In this document: positions 53,702-62,794 of the stretch, piece after piece | Layout of the letters: every line of letters begins with the position of its first letter | How positions within the stretch are numbered: position 1 is the first letter of the stretch | Source: an uncultured Alphaproteobacteria bacterium | Lineage (GTDB): Bacteria; Pseudomonadota; Alphaproteobacteria; HIMB59; GCA-002718135 | Reading direction: 5' to 3' | DNA: 64,000 nt | Assembly (NCBI GenBank): GCA_902621855.1 | Contig: CACNNQ010000002.1 | Span: forward strand, 90,731 to 154,730 | Translations under genes and position numbers: made by a program | The notes under the pieces: model-generated | Told to the model about the DNA's origin: nothing | Databases searched by the model: none | Seen by the model: the letters and a program-made list of their open reading frames with translations, nothing else

Positions 53702-54478
53702 ATGATAAATAAAAAATATATAGAATTATTACGATCAAGGAAAAGATCAAGAGAAAATAACTTTATTTATAAAATAATAGCAAAAAGAATTATAGACTCA
53801 CTAGATGTTTTAAATCTAAAAATATCTAATGTCTTAGAAATTGGAATAAATAATAATGAAGTAAATGATTATTTAAAACATAGATTTTTTTCTTTAAATA
53901 TTGATAGAATTGATTTTTTTTCATCTGAAAAAAATAAAGCATATGAATCAAATTTTCTAGAGACAGATTTTGAAGATTCTAAAATAAAAAAAAACCATTA
54001 TGATTTTGTTTATAGTAACTGTTTATTATATCTTGTGAGTGATTTTGAAAAGTCGTTAAAATTTATTTTTGAAAATTTGAATACCAATGGAATATTTATT
54101 TGTGTAATTCCAGATAAGCAAAATATGTTTCAATTAGCAAATTCTATGTATGAATCAGATCAACTTATTTATGATGGAATATTTCAAAGGTTTAACCCAA
54201 CATTTGAAATCAATAATATCTTAAGTATTTTAAAAAAATTAAATTATGATGCTCCAAGCATACATTGTGATACTATCAATATTAGTTATAGTAAATTTAA
54301 AGTCTTATTAAATGATATAAGATTGATGGGTTTATCGTATTGTCACAAAGATAAAAAACAAAAATTTGAAAAAAAAAGCTATTTTGAAACAGTCGAATAT
54401 TTTTATAGAAAAAACTATTTTAAAGAAAAATTTTTATTAGATATTAAAATTAATATTGTTACTGCTTGGAAAAAATAA
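53702..54478 (+). CDS. Methyltransferase-like protein, NDUFAF5/BioC-related
   Basis: The 258 residues resemble the class I methyltransferase relatives of NDUFAF5, a mitochondrial complex I assembly factor. The N-terminus has RKRSRENNFIYKIIAKRIID (RSR then a region before the Rossmann fold), and YDFVYSNCLLYLVSDFEKSL and GIFICVIPDKQNMFQL match post-motif segments. However motif I reads VLEIGINNNEVND, where the usual glycine-rich GxGxG is lost, so SAM binding is doubtful or altered. It may act in respiratory complex I maturation; this is inference from family. Confidence 0.75.
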   Translation: MINKKYIELLRSRKRSRENNFIYKIIAKRIIDSLDVLNLKISNVLEIGINNNEVNDYLKHRFFSLNIDRIDFFSSEKNKAYESNFLETDFEDSKIKKNHYDFVYSNCLLYLVSDFEKSLKFIFENLNTNGIFICVIPDKQNMFQLANSMYESDQLIYDGIFQRFNPTFEINNILSILKKLNYDAPSIHCDTINISYSKFKVLLNDIRLMGLSYCHKDKKQKFEKKSYFETVEYFYRKNYFKEKFLLDIKINIVTAWKK

Positions 54479-54482
54479 ATGT

Positions 54483-55748
54483 TTAAGACCTATAGTAAGC
54501 ATTTATTCTAATATATTCATTAGTTAAATCATTCCCATATACAGTATGAGATTTTTTGCCAGTTTGAAGTATGACCGAAATTTCAATAGTTTTATTTTTC
54601 ATATACTTATTTACTTTATTATAGTTAATGTTTTTGTAAATTGAGCCATTTTTACAAAGTAAATTTTTTCCAAAGTAAATTTTAATTTTATTTTGATTTA
54701 TCTTTTCTTCAGATTTCCCAATAGCGGCAATAACTCTACCCCAATTAGCATCTTGTCCAGATATGGCTGTCTTTACTAAAGGTGAATTAATAATTGAAAA
54801 ACCAACTTTTTTTGATTGTCTAATAGATTTGCAATTTAACACGTTTACTTTTATTAACTTTGAAATTCCCTCACCATCTCTAACAATTTTAAGTGAGAGA
54901 TCTCTCATCAGTTTTGACAATGAAGTGTTTAGTTTTTGATAGTTTTTTTTAACTTTTAAATTTATTTTTGTAGTACCTGAAGAGAATAAAGCTAAAGTGT
55001 CACTTGTAGACATATCTCCATCAGTAGAAATAGAATTAAATGTTTTATCTAAACTGCTATTTAGTAATTTATTAAGTATATTTTTTGGTAAATCCAAATC
55101 TATGAAAATATAAGCTAACATAGTTCCCATATTTGGATGTATCATTCCAGAACCTTTTGCTATCCCATAAATTTTAAAACTTGTTTTGTTAATAGTAACA
55201 TTCATAACTGAAATTTTAGGATATGTGTCTGTAGTCATAATAGCTTTTGCAGCCTCAAATAGTTTTGTTTGAAGTTTATTTTCTATTTTTGCTAACTGTC
55301 TTATTATAATTTTTGGATCAAAAATTTCACCTATTACTCCAGTTGATGAGACCAAAACTTGATTTTTTTTACAATTAATTTTTTTTGAAAGAAAATCTAC
55401 ATATTCATTTATTATTTTTATACCTTGTGATCCTGTATGAGCATTTGCATTACCAGAATTTACTACTATTGCTCTTAAAGATTTTCTAGAATGTTGTTTA
55501 CCCCAAATTATTGGAGCTGATGGCATTGATGTTTTGGAGTATACACAAGAAAAATTTACTGGGTTATCAAAAATTATTAATAATAAATCATCGAGTTTGT
55601 TTTTAAAACCAGCATGGAAAGTATATATTTTTAGACCTTTGGGTTTAAAGTTTTGATATTTTTTAGGTTTGAAATTTGAAATATTTTTTAAATACAACCT
55701 TTCATTACTACTTAACCCCAAATCCTTTGTAGAAGATTTCTTATTCAT
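54483..55748 (-). CDS. argJ: Glutamate N-acetyltransferase / amino-acid N-acetyltransferase ArgJ
   Basis: ArgJ transfers acetyl between acetylornithine and glutamate in arginine synthesis. I start at 55748 ([11 protein letters not shown]); a start at 55769 would overlap secA. The protein self-cleaves before a threonine, here Thr209 in [14 protein letters not shown], where Gly replaces the common Ala before Thr. [18 protein letters not shown] and [17 protein letters not shown] are present. Length is 421. It diverges from secA across only 24 bases. Confidence 0.94.
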   Translation of the reverse strand: MNKKSSTKDLGLSSNERLYLKNISNFKPKKYQNFKPKGLKIYTFHAGFKNKLDDLLLIIFDNPVNFSCVYSKTSMPSAPIIWGKQHSRKSLRAIVVNSGNANAHTGSQGIKIINEYVDFLSKKINCKKNQVLVSSTGVIGEIFDPKIIIRQLAKIENKLQTKLFEAAKAIMTTDTYPKISVMNVTINKTSFKIYGIAKGSGMIHPNMGTMLAYIFIDLDLPKNILNKLLNSSLDKTFNSISTDGDMSTSDTLALFSSGTTKINLKVKKNYQKLNTSLSKLMRDLSLKIVRDGEGISKLIKVNVLNCKSIRQSKKVGFSIINSPLVKTAISGQDANWGRVIAAIGKSEEKINQNKIKIYFGKNLLCKNGSIYKNINYNKVNKYMKNKTIEISVILQTGKKSHTVYGNDLTNEYIRINAYYRS

Positions 55749-55772
55749 ATGATAACAGCCACTTATCATATT

Positions 55773-58286
55773 ATGGTAAATTTTGTTAATAAACTTTTAA
55801 ATTCTATTGGTGGGAATCCTCTAAATAAATACAAAAAATTTGTTGAAGATGTAAATTTTTTTGAAAACAATCTGGTTAATCTAAGTGATAAAGACCTTAG
55901 TGATAAAACTATATTTTTCAAAAAACAAATCCAAAAAAAAATAAATTTAGAAGATTTATTACCAGAAATATTTGCTGTTGTAAGGGAAGCAGCCAGAAGA
56001 ACAATAAACATGAGACATTTTGATGTTCAAATAATTGGAGGTAAAGTTCTGCATGAAGGAAAAATTGCAGAAATGAAAACAGGAGAAGGAAAAACACTTG
56101 TTGCTACTCTTGCAGCATACGCAAATGCACTCAATAATTATTCTGTACACGTTGTAACAGTTAATGACTATCTAGCTAAAAGAGATTCAGATTGGATGGG
56201 AAATATATATAAGTTTTTAGGTCTAACTGTAGGTTGTGTTTCATCAGATACTGATCATACGCAAAGAATAAGTGAATATAATTGTGATATTGTATATGCA
56301 ACAAACAATGAAATAGGTTTTGATTATTTGAGAGATAACTTAAAAAATGATTATGAAAGTCTTTGCTTTAAAAAAGATGTGTTTGCAATAGTTGATGAGG
56401 TAGATAGTATTTTAATTGATGAAGCAAGAACTCCATTAGTTATATCCGCAGAGGCAAATACCAATACTAATTTATATCCAATAATTAATAGAATTGTAAA
56501 ATTTTTACATGATGAAGATTATGAAATTAATGAAGAAAGTAAAAATATTTTATTATCTGAAAAAGGAATGTTTACTACCGAAAATTTACTTAAAAAAGAA
56601 GGCTTAATATCAAGTGGAACTTTACAGGATTTAGAAAATATTACTTTGAACCATAATATTATACAAGCATTAAGAGCAAACAAAATTTTTATGAAAGATA
56701 AAGATTATATTATTCAAGAAAAAAAGGTTGTAATCATTGATGAATTGACTGGAAGACCTATGGAGGGAAGAAGGTATGGCGATGGTTTACATCAAGCAAT
56801 TGAAGCAAAAGAAGGTTTAGCAATACAAAAGGAAAATCAAACTATAGCATCAATTACTTATCAAAATTTTTTTAGAAGTTATAATAAATTAAGTGGTATG
56901 ACTGGAACAGCTTTAACAGAAGCTAAAGAATTTGAGGGCATCTATAATTTACAAGTTGTGGATATACCTCCTAATATTAAAATTAATAGAATTGATAAAA
57001 ATGATGAAATTTACATGACAAAAAGAGAAAAATATAACGCAGTTATTAAATTAGTTAAATCAAGGCATGAAAAAAAACAACCTATATTGATAGGTACAAC
57101 ATCAGTTGAAAATTCAGAAATTATTTCAAACTATCTTAAAAAAGAAAATATCAATCACAATGTTCTTAATGCAAAAAATCATAGAATGGAGGCAGAAATT
57201 ATTGAACAAGCTGGTATTCCAGGAAATGTTACAATTTCAACAAATATGGCTGGTAGAGGAACAGATATTAAGCTAGGTAATAAAAATTCAGAACTTAGAG
57301 AAAAGGCTATTGAATCAGGTGGTCTCCTGGTGATTGGTACAGAAAGACATGAGAGCAGACGTATTGATAATCAACTTAGAGGGCGATCTGGCAGACAAGG
57401 AGATGTAGGGGAAAGTATATTTTTTTTATCTTTAGAAGATGATTTAATGAGAATTTTTGGATCCAAAACTCTTGAGAGTGTCTTAAGTAAAATTGGATTA
57501 AAAGATGGAGAGGTTATAACACATTCAATGATATCAAAGTCTCTAGAAAGAGCTCAACAAAAAGTTGAGTCTCACAATTATGATATGAGAAAACAAATAT
57601 TAAAGTTTGATGATATTTTAAATGATCAGAGACAGATTATATATAAAAATAGAAAAGATATTCTAGTAACAAAAGACCAATCAACAATACTAAAAGAAAT
57701 GATTGATGATTATATAAATAATTTAATCATAGAATGCATCCCTGCAAATAAATATAGTTCTGAATGGGATGCAAAATTATTAAAAGAAAAAACTAATGAA
57801 GTTTTTGATTTAAATCTACCAATAGAAGAATGGTTTGAAGAAGAAGGAGTTGATGAAGAGGAAATTAAAAACAGAATATATGATCTTGTAAACCAAAAAT
57901 ATAATGAAAAAAAACATAATTATTCAGAAGAATTGATAAAAATTGCTGAGAAAAGAGTGATGCTTTATCAAATAGATAAAGATTGGAGAGATCATTTAGC
58001 TGCTATGGATACTCTAAGGGGGAGTGTTAATTTAAGAGCTATGGGAGGAAAGGATCCTTTTTTTGAATATAAAAAAGAGTCTTTTGATTATTTTGGTGAA
58101 ATGCTATCTACTCAAAATGAAAAAGTGTTAAAAACTTTCTTTAGAATACAATTAATCAATAATGACTCAAATAAAAAAAATAACAATGATCAAGATAAAA
58201 GAAAAATTGTTTCAAAAAAGGTTGGAAGAAATGAACCTTGTCCGTGCGGATCTGGCAAAAAATATAAACAATGTCATGGAGCTTAA
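55773..58286 (+). CDS. secA: Protein translocase subunit SecA
   Basis: SecA is the ATPase motor that drives proteins through SecYEG. I take the ATG at 55773 ([20 protein letters not shown]), the family N-terminus, not 55749. GEGKT (104-108) is Walker [20 protein letters not shown] contains Walker B, and NMAGRGTDI and RQLRG-like [12 protein letters not shown] are helicase motifs. The C-terminal zinc domain [18 protein letters not shown], which binds SecB and ribosomes, is intact. The length is 837. Confidence 0.97.
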   Translation: MVNFVNKLLNSIGGNPLNKYKKFVEDVNFFENNLVNLSDKDLSDKTIFFKKQIQKKINLEDLLPEIFAVVREAARRTINMRHFDVQIIGGKVLHEGKIAEMKTGEGKTLVATLAAYANALNNYSVHVVTVNDYLAKRDSDWMGNIYKFLGLTVGCVSSDTDHTQRISEYNCDIVYATNNEIGFDYLRDNLKNDYESLCFKKDVFAIVDEVDSILIDEARTPLVISAEANTNTNLYPIINRIVKFLHDEDYEINEESKNILLSEKGMFTTENLLKKEGLISSGTLQDLENITLNHNIIQALRANKIFMKDKDYIIQEKKVVIIDELTGRPMEGRRYGDGLHQAIEAKEGLAIQKENQTIASITYQNFFRSYNKLSGMTGTALTEAKEFEGIYNLQVVDIPPNIKINRIDKNDEIYMTKREKYNAVIKLVKSRHEKKQPILIGTTSVENSEIISNYLKKENINHNVLNAKNHRMEAEIIEQAGIPGNVTISTNMAGRGTDIKLGNKNSELREKAIESGGLLVIGTERHESRRIDNQLRGRSGRQGDVGESIFFLSLEDDLMRIFGSKTLESVLSKIGLKDGEVITHSMISKSLERAQQKVESHNYDMRKQILKFDDILNDQRQIIYKNRKDILVTKDQSTILKEMIDDYINNLIIECIPANKYSSEWDAKLLKEKTNEVFDLNLPIEEWFEEEGVDEEEIKNRIYDLVNQKYNEKKHNYSEELIKIAEKRVMLYQIDKDWRDHLAAMDTLRGSVNLRAMGGKDPFFEYKKESFDYFGEMLSTQNEKVLKTFFRIQLINNDSNKKNNNDQDKRKIVSKKVGRNEPCPCGSGKKYKQCHGA

Positions 58287-59221
58287 ATATCTGAGGTAAT
58301 ATTTAAATATTTTTTTTTTCTCCTTTTGATTAAATCCTCGATGGGAAATGATTTTAATTTTTCAATATTATCTAATAAAAATTCCTTGACTATTTTTGAC
58401 TGCTCAAGATGATTTCTATGGGCGCCACCAGGTATCTCAGGTATTATATCATCAATTATCTCAAATTTTTTACAATCTTCTGAAGTTAATTTTAGAGTAT
58501 TAGCAGCTTCTTGTAAAAAATTAGTACTTCTCCATAAAATTGAAGCACATCCCTCTGGTGAAATAACTGAATAAGTAGAATGTTCTAACATTAAAACTTT
58601 ATCTGATGTTGCTATACCAATAGCTCCACCAGAACCTCCTTCTCCAATAATAACTGACAAAGTTGGAGTCATTACTCTTAAAAATGATAAAATTGAAGAT
58701 GCTATAGATTCTGATTGTCCTCTTTCTTCAGCATCTTTACCTGGAAATGCTCCAGCAGTATCAACAAGCGTAACAACAGGCAAATTAAACTTTTCAGCTA
58801 ATGCAATTAGTCTTTGAGATTTTCTATAACCTTCGGGTTTTGCCATTCCAAAATTGTGCTTTAATCTTGTATCCATAGTATTGCCTTTTTCTGTACCAAT
58901 AAATATAATTGATTGATTTTCAATTTTAGCAAAACCACCAATAATCGCACTATCATCGGCAAATTTCTTATCTCCATGTAAATAAATAATATTTCCAAAA
59001 ATATTATTTATATAATCAATAGAATGGGGTCTATCATTGTGTCTGGATACCTGAACTTTTTGCCATGGTTCAAGTCTAGAATAGATACTCTTGAGTTTAT
59101 GTGTTCTTTCTAATTGTAATTGATTTATTTTTGATGAATTGTCACTATTAAATTTGTCTAAACTATCTAATAGGTCGTCAATTTTTTGAATATCTCTTTC
59201 AAAGTCAAAATATTTAACCAT
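58283..59221 (-). CDS. accA: Acetyl-CoA carboxylase carboxyltransferase subunit alpha
   Basis: AccA with AccD transfers carboxyl from biotin to acetyl-CoA, making malonyl-Co[47 protein letters not shown] and [13 protein letters not shown] are standard. Length is 312. Its ATG shares one base with the stop of the upstream periplasmic-protein gene. It overlaps secA tail-to-tail by 4 bases (TTAA). Confidence 0.96.
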   Translation of the reverse strand: MVKYFDFERDIQKIDDLLDSLDKFNSDNSSKINQLQLERTHKLKSIYSRLEPWQKVQVSRHNDRPHSIDYINNIFGNIIYLHGDKKFADDSAIIGGFAKIENQSIIFIGTEKGNTMDTRLKHNFGMAKPEGYRKSQRLIALAEKFNLPVVTLVDTAGAFPGKDAEERGQSESIASSILSFLRVMTPTLSVIIGEGGSGGAIGIATSDKVLMLEHSTYSVISPEGCASILWRSTNFLQEAANTLKLTSEDCKKFEIIDDIIPEIPGGAHRNHLEQSKIVKEFLLDNIEKLKSFPIEDLIKRRKKKYLNITSDI

Positions 59222-60972
59222 TACAAAATTTTATAATTATCAAATATTTCTAAAATAAGCTCTTTAACGATACTTCCATTTTTGTAGAGGATATAACCAT
59301 CTAAGATTAATTTTAAATGTACGGGGTGAATTTCTCGCCACTCCTTATCATTAATAGAAACTAGCGAAAATATTAAAAATTTTATCTCATTTTGATTATC
59401 AATAGCATCTCTCATATTTTCTGAAATAAATAGTGATGGCATTAATCTATCATCAAATATATTTTCAAAATTGTTTTCGATACTCTGAATCTCTTTATTT
59501 TTTATTGTATTAGAAATTGTGTACATTAATTCTTGCGCATCATAATCTTTCAACAATGAAAATGTCTCAAAATTATTGCTTATAATTTCTAAAACTGATA
59601 ACACGTTGTTTGCGGAATAAAGATCAACTAAAAGTCTTGCATAAATAATTTTATCATCAATACCAATTGTTTTTTCATAAAACTCTATCCAGTTTATAGC
59701 TTTTTCAAAGTCTTTATTGTAAATATATGAGACAGCTATTTGTGGACTAAAATCTAAATATTCAGATATAACATCTATTGAGTCTACTATTTTATGAGTA
59801 AGTGAATACGCGATAAATTCTAAATTTCTACTTTTAGCAAAATTCCAAAACTTAATAATAGCGTCAATTCTTTCCGAAGGAAAAATTTGTACATTTATAT
59901 ATTGGAAATAATACGCCATTAATAGCTCAGTGTTATTATCCAAATCTTGAATAATTGAATCAGAACCATTTAATTGCTGTGAATTAAAATCTAAGGACTG
60001 ATATAATGCAGCTAAACTTTCAATTGATATATTTCCATTTAAATAACTTTGATTTGCAGCTTTTAATCTTAAATTATCTGAAGTGGACTTATTTAAAATA
60101 ATTGGTATTGCAAGATTTAATGGATCAACTTCTAAAAATTTTTCATTTAGAGGAAGTTCTGCTATTCTAGCCATAGCACTGTACAAAAAAATTAAATCTG
60201 AATTTATTTTTTTTGTAAATAGAGAATTTGAATTATCATAATCAGATTTATTTGTTAAAATTAAAATCAATTGCTGAAAATTTTCGTCTAAATTTTCTTC
60301 TGTTTCAATCATAATTGAATTTAAAAGGTCAGCCTCAGAAAGCTTATTATCTAATATTAAACAAAAAATTTCAATTTTATCAACAAACATACTTTTTGAA
60401 TTTAAATCAGAATTTAAAAAATTTTTGAAATTACAAGCGCTTTCTAATTGTGAGGTTGAAAGTAAATAATTCATTTCTAGAAAGTTATAAAAGTTTAAAT
60501 TTTCATCTTCTGAAATATCTCTAGATTTAATTAGTTCGTATGCTTTAGATATATCGCCTATTTGATAAAAATAATTAATTAGTGAAAGAAAAATATCTCT
60601 ATTATTTTTATTTTCATAATTCATATCTAATAATGAAAGTGAAGAATTAAGTTCACTTTGTAGAATTTTAGATTTTATTTTTGTAACGTTATTAAGAATA
60701 GAATTTATTAAAGATGAATTATTTTGAGTAATAAAATTACTTGTATATTCTATTTCTGTTTCTGTAATACTATTGCTTTCAACAACGTTATCAGTATTAT
60801 ATTCAGAACTTTCATTTGTTTCAATATTGATTTCATTATTTTCATTTGAAACATTTTCCAAAACCATCTGATCTAAGGATTTGTATTCATGAAGGTCTAT
60901 AACTTCTATCTCTGATGATATAACTCTGAGACTGATTAATAGTAAAAGTAAAAAAAAAGAATACTTCATCAT
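59221..60972 (-). CDS. Uncharacterised secreted helical-repeat protein
   Basis: A 583-residue protein with a signal peptide (hydrophobic residues about 5-18, probable cleavage after about residue 20), then a low-complexity Asn/Glu/Ser region (to about 90), then all-helical TPR-like repeats. The segment RLKAANQSYLNGNISIESL near residue 305 and a C-terminal EIHPVHLKLILDGYI resemble, from memory, a family of uncharacterised alphaproteobacterial envelope proteins encoded near accA and aroK. No enzyme motif is seen. It is coupled to accA (TAATG) and to the 41-residue gene upstream (ATGA). Confidence 0.72.
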   Translation of the reverse strand: MMKYSFFLLLLLISLRVISSEIEVIDLHEYKSLDQMVLENVSNENNEINIETNESSEYNTDNVVESNSITETEIEYTSNFITQNNSSLINSILNNVTKIKSKILQSELNSSLSLLDMNYENKNNRDIFLSLINYFYQIGDISKAYELIKSRDISEDENLNFYNFLEMNYLLSTSQLESACNFKNFLNSDLNSKSMFVDKIEIFCLILDNKLSEADLLNSIMIETEENLDENFQQLILILTNKSDYDNSNSLFTKKINSDLIFLYSAMARIAELPLNEKFLEVDPLNLAIPIILNKSTSDNLRLKAANQSYLNGNISIESLAALYQSLDFNSQQLNGSDSIIQDLDNNTELLMAYYFQYINVQIFPSERIDAIIKFWNFAKSRNLEFIAYSLTHKIVDSIDVISEYLDFSPQIAVSYIYNKDFEKAINWIEFYEKTIGIDDKIIYARLLVDLYSANNVLSVLEIISNNFETFSLLKDYDAQELMYTISNTIKNKEIQSIENNFENIFDDRLMPSLFISENMRDAIDNQNEIKFLIFSLVSINDKEWREIHPVHLKLILDGYILYKNGSIVKELILEIFDNYKIL

Positions 60973-61094
60973 AGGCCTAAATCATATTTTTCCTTAATTA
61001 AACTTGAAGGTGCAGGAATATCTATTGTGTACATTGAAATAAGTATAATTGTTACAAATAATATTAAAATTAATAATAAAATTTTTTTTTTCAT
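60969..61094 (-). CDS. Small single-helix membrane protein (41 residues)
   Basis: An open frame of 41 codons encodes MKKKILLLILILFVTI and so on: a Lys-rich start, one hydrophobic helix (residues 5-21), then a short periplasmic tail containing IDIPAPSSLIKEKYDLGL. The stop overlaps the ATG of the 583-residue gene in ATGA. Similar short proteins with a helix followed by a D(I/V)PAP tail occur, as I recall, beside accA-linked genes in other alphaproteobacteria. The function is unknown. Overlap, codon pattern and topology support a real gene. Confidence 0.72.
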   Translation of the reverse strand: MKKKILLLILILFVTIILISMYTIDIPAPSSLIKEKYDLGL

Positions 61095-61193
61095 ATATTT
61101 AAACTAAAAAAAAGATATTATAGGAATATATATCTTTTTTAATTTATATTCTTTTGTGTAATAAAATATTGTCAATAATAAGAAACAAAAAAA

Positions 61194-61721
61194 ATGCAAT
61201 TTTTTAAAAAAAATTCAGTCAAAAATCTATGTTTATTAGGGCTAATGGGATCTGGAAAATCAGTAATAGGTAAAGAATTAAGCAAATTTCATAACATAGA
61301 TTTCTTAGATACAGATCATATAATAGAAGAAGAAACTGGAAAAAAAATTGGGTTTATTTTTAAAAATTACGGTGAGTTATATTTTAGAGAAATAGAGGAA
61401 AAAATATGTTTAAAATTACTAGAAAGGAGAAATTGTGTTATAGCGCTAGGTGGTGGAAGTATAGTTAGTAGAAAAGTAAGAGAATTGATAAATAAGAATT
61501 CTTTCTCTATATATTTAAAAGTAGATATAAAAACATTAGTAGACAGAATTAAAAATACAAGAAAAAGACCATTACTTAATAATGTAGATAGAAATGAAGT
61601 TTTAGGAAGACTTTTTGAGCAAAGAAAAAAATTCTATAATAAAGCAAATTTGATAATTGAAAATAACTTTGAAAAGCAAGAAATTGTGCATAAGATAAAT
61701 TCAGTAATAGAAAAACTATGA
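61194..61721 (+). CDS. aroK: Shikimate kinase
   Basis: AroK phosphorylates shikimate in the aromatic amino acid pathway. The P-loop is G16-LMGSGK-S23; LDTDHIIEEETGKKI contains the shikimate-binding Asp, and ALGGGSI and RKRPLLNN (lid) follow. Length is 175. It overlaps aroB by 4 bases. The 99 bases upstream hold an AT-rich inverted repeat. Confidence 0.95.
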   Translation: MQFFKKNSVKNLCLLGLMGSGKSVIGKELSKFHNIDFLDTDHIIEEETGKKIGFIFKNYGELYFREIEEKICLKLLERRNCVIALGGGSIVSRKVRELINKNSFSIYLKVDIKTLVDRIKNTRKRPLLNNVDRNEVLGRLFEQRKKFYNKANLIIENNFEKQEIVHKINSVIEKL

Positions 61722-62791
61722 TAAAAAAAATTACTTATAAAAATGATTCACAGAGCACATCAATAATTATAAAGAATAATTTTGCCAAAAAATACATAAA
61801 CAAACAAATAAAGAGTAATAATAAAATTTTTTTTATTATAGATAAAAAAGTAAAGTATATAATAAAAGATTTATATAAATTAAATAAATTGAATTGTTTA
61901 TTTTTGGATGGTGGTGAACAAATTAAAAATATTTATACATATAATAATATTTGTGAAAAATTACTCTCAAAAAAAATAGATAGAAAATCAATTATAATTG
62001 CAATCGGCGGAGGGACTGTTGGTGATTTAGCTGGTTTTGTGGCAAGTACTTTACTTAGAGGAGTAGAATTTAATTATATTCCAACTACATTATTATCTCA
62101 AGTAGATAGCTCAATTGGAGGTAAAAATGGCATTAATACAAAAAATGGAAAAAATTTAATTGGAGTATTTTATCATCCAAAAGAAGTAATTATTGATGCT
62201 AGTTTTTTAAAAACATTATCTTATAGAGACATAAAGTCTGGATATGCCGAAATTGTAAAACATGCTTTAATAAAAGACTATAGTTTTTTTATTTGGCTTG
62301 ATACTCACTATAAAAAAATCTTTAAACTTAATCAAAGGTATATAGAAAAAACTATTTATAAATCTATTTTGATAAAATTGTGGTTTGCTGAAAAAGATCC
62401 TAAAGAAAACTTAACTAACAAATATTCTAGAGCAATGTTAAATTTTGGACACACTGTAGGTCATGCAATTGAAACATATTATAAATATAGTAAAAAATTA
62501 AATCATGGCGAAGCAATATCGATAGGAATGATTATTGAGTCTAATATTGCGTATCAACTTGGATATCTTTCAAATATTGAATTGAATTTAATTAAAGACC
62601 ACTTTAAAAAAACAAAACTTAAAATTTTGGATAGAAGTATTTATAGCAAGAAAATTTTAAAGATTATTCAAAAAGACAAAAAAAATTTTGACGATAATAT
62701 AAATATGATCCTACTTAAAAAAATTGGTGAAAGTTTTTTTAAAAAAAATATAAATATCGCTTTAGTTCAAAAACTTTTAAATAAAATATAA
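61718..62791 (+). CDS. aroB: 3-dehydroquinate synthase
   Basis: AroB converts DAHP to 3-dehydroquinate using NAD+ and a divalent metal. IAIGGGTVGDLAGFVAS, PTTLLSQVDSSIGGKNGIN and the metal-binding LNFGHTVGHAIE and NHGEAISIGM are intact. The 357-residue length is normal. The pairing aroK-aroB followed by a CNNM/CBS gene is a conserved alphaproteobacterial order. Confidence 0.96.
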   Translation: MIKKITYKNDSQSTSIIIKNNFAKKYINKQIKSNNKIFFIIDKKVKYIIKDLYKLNKLNCLFLDGGEQIKNIYTYNNICEKLLSKKIDRKSIIIAIGGGTVGDLAGFVASTLLRGVEFNYIPTTLLSQVDSSIGGKNGINTKNGKNLIGVFYHPKEVIIDASFLKTLSYRDIKSGYAEIVKHALIKDYSFFIWLDTHYKKIFKLNQRYIEKTIYKSILIKLWFAEKDPKENLTNKYSRAMLNFGHTVGHAIETYYKYSKKLNHGEAISIGMIIESNIAYQLGYLSNIELNLIKDHFKKTKLKILDRSIYSKKILKIIQKDKKNFDDNINMILLKKIGESFFKKNINIALVQKLLNKI

Positions 62792-62794
62792 ATC

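Noticed and set aside
55766..56150. Minus-strand open frames opposite the start of secA
   Set aside because: They mirror conserved SecA codons and have no independent support.
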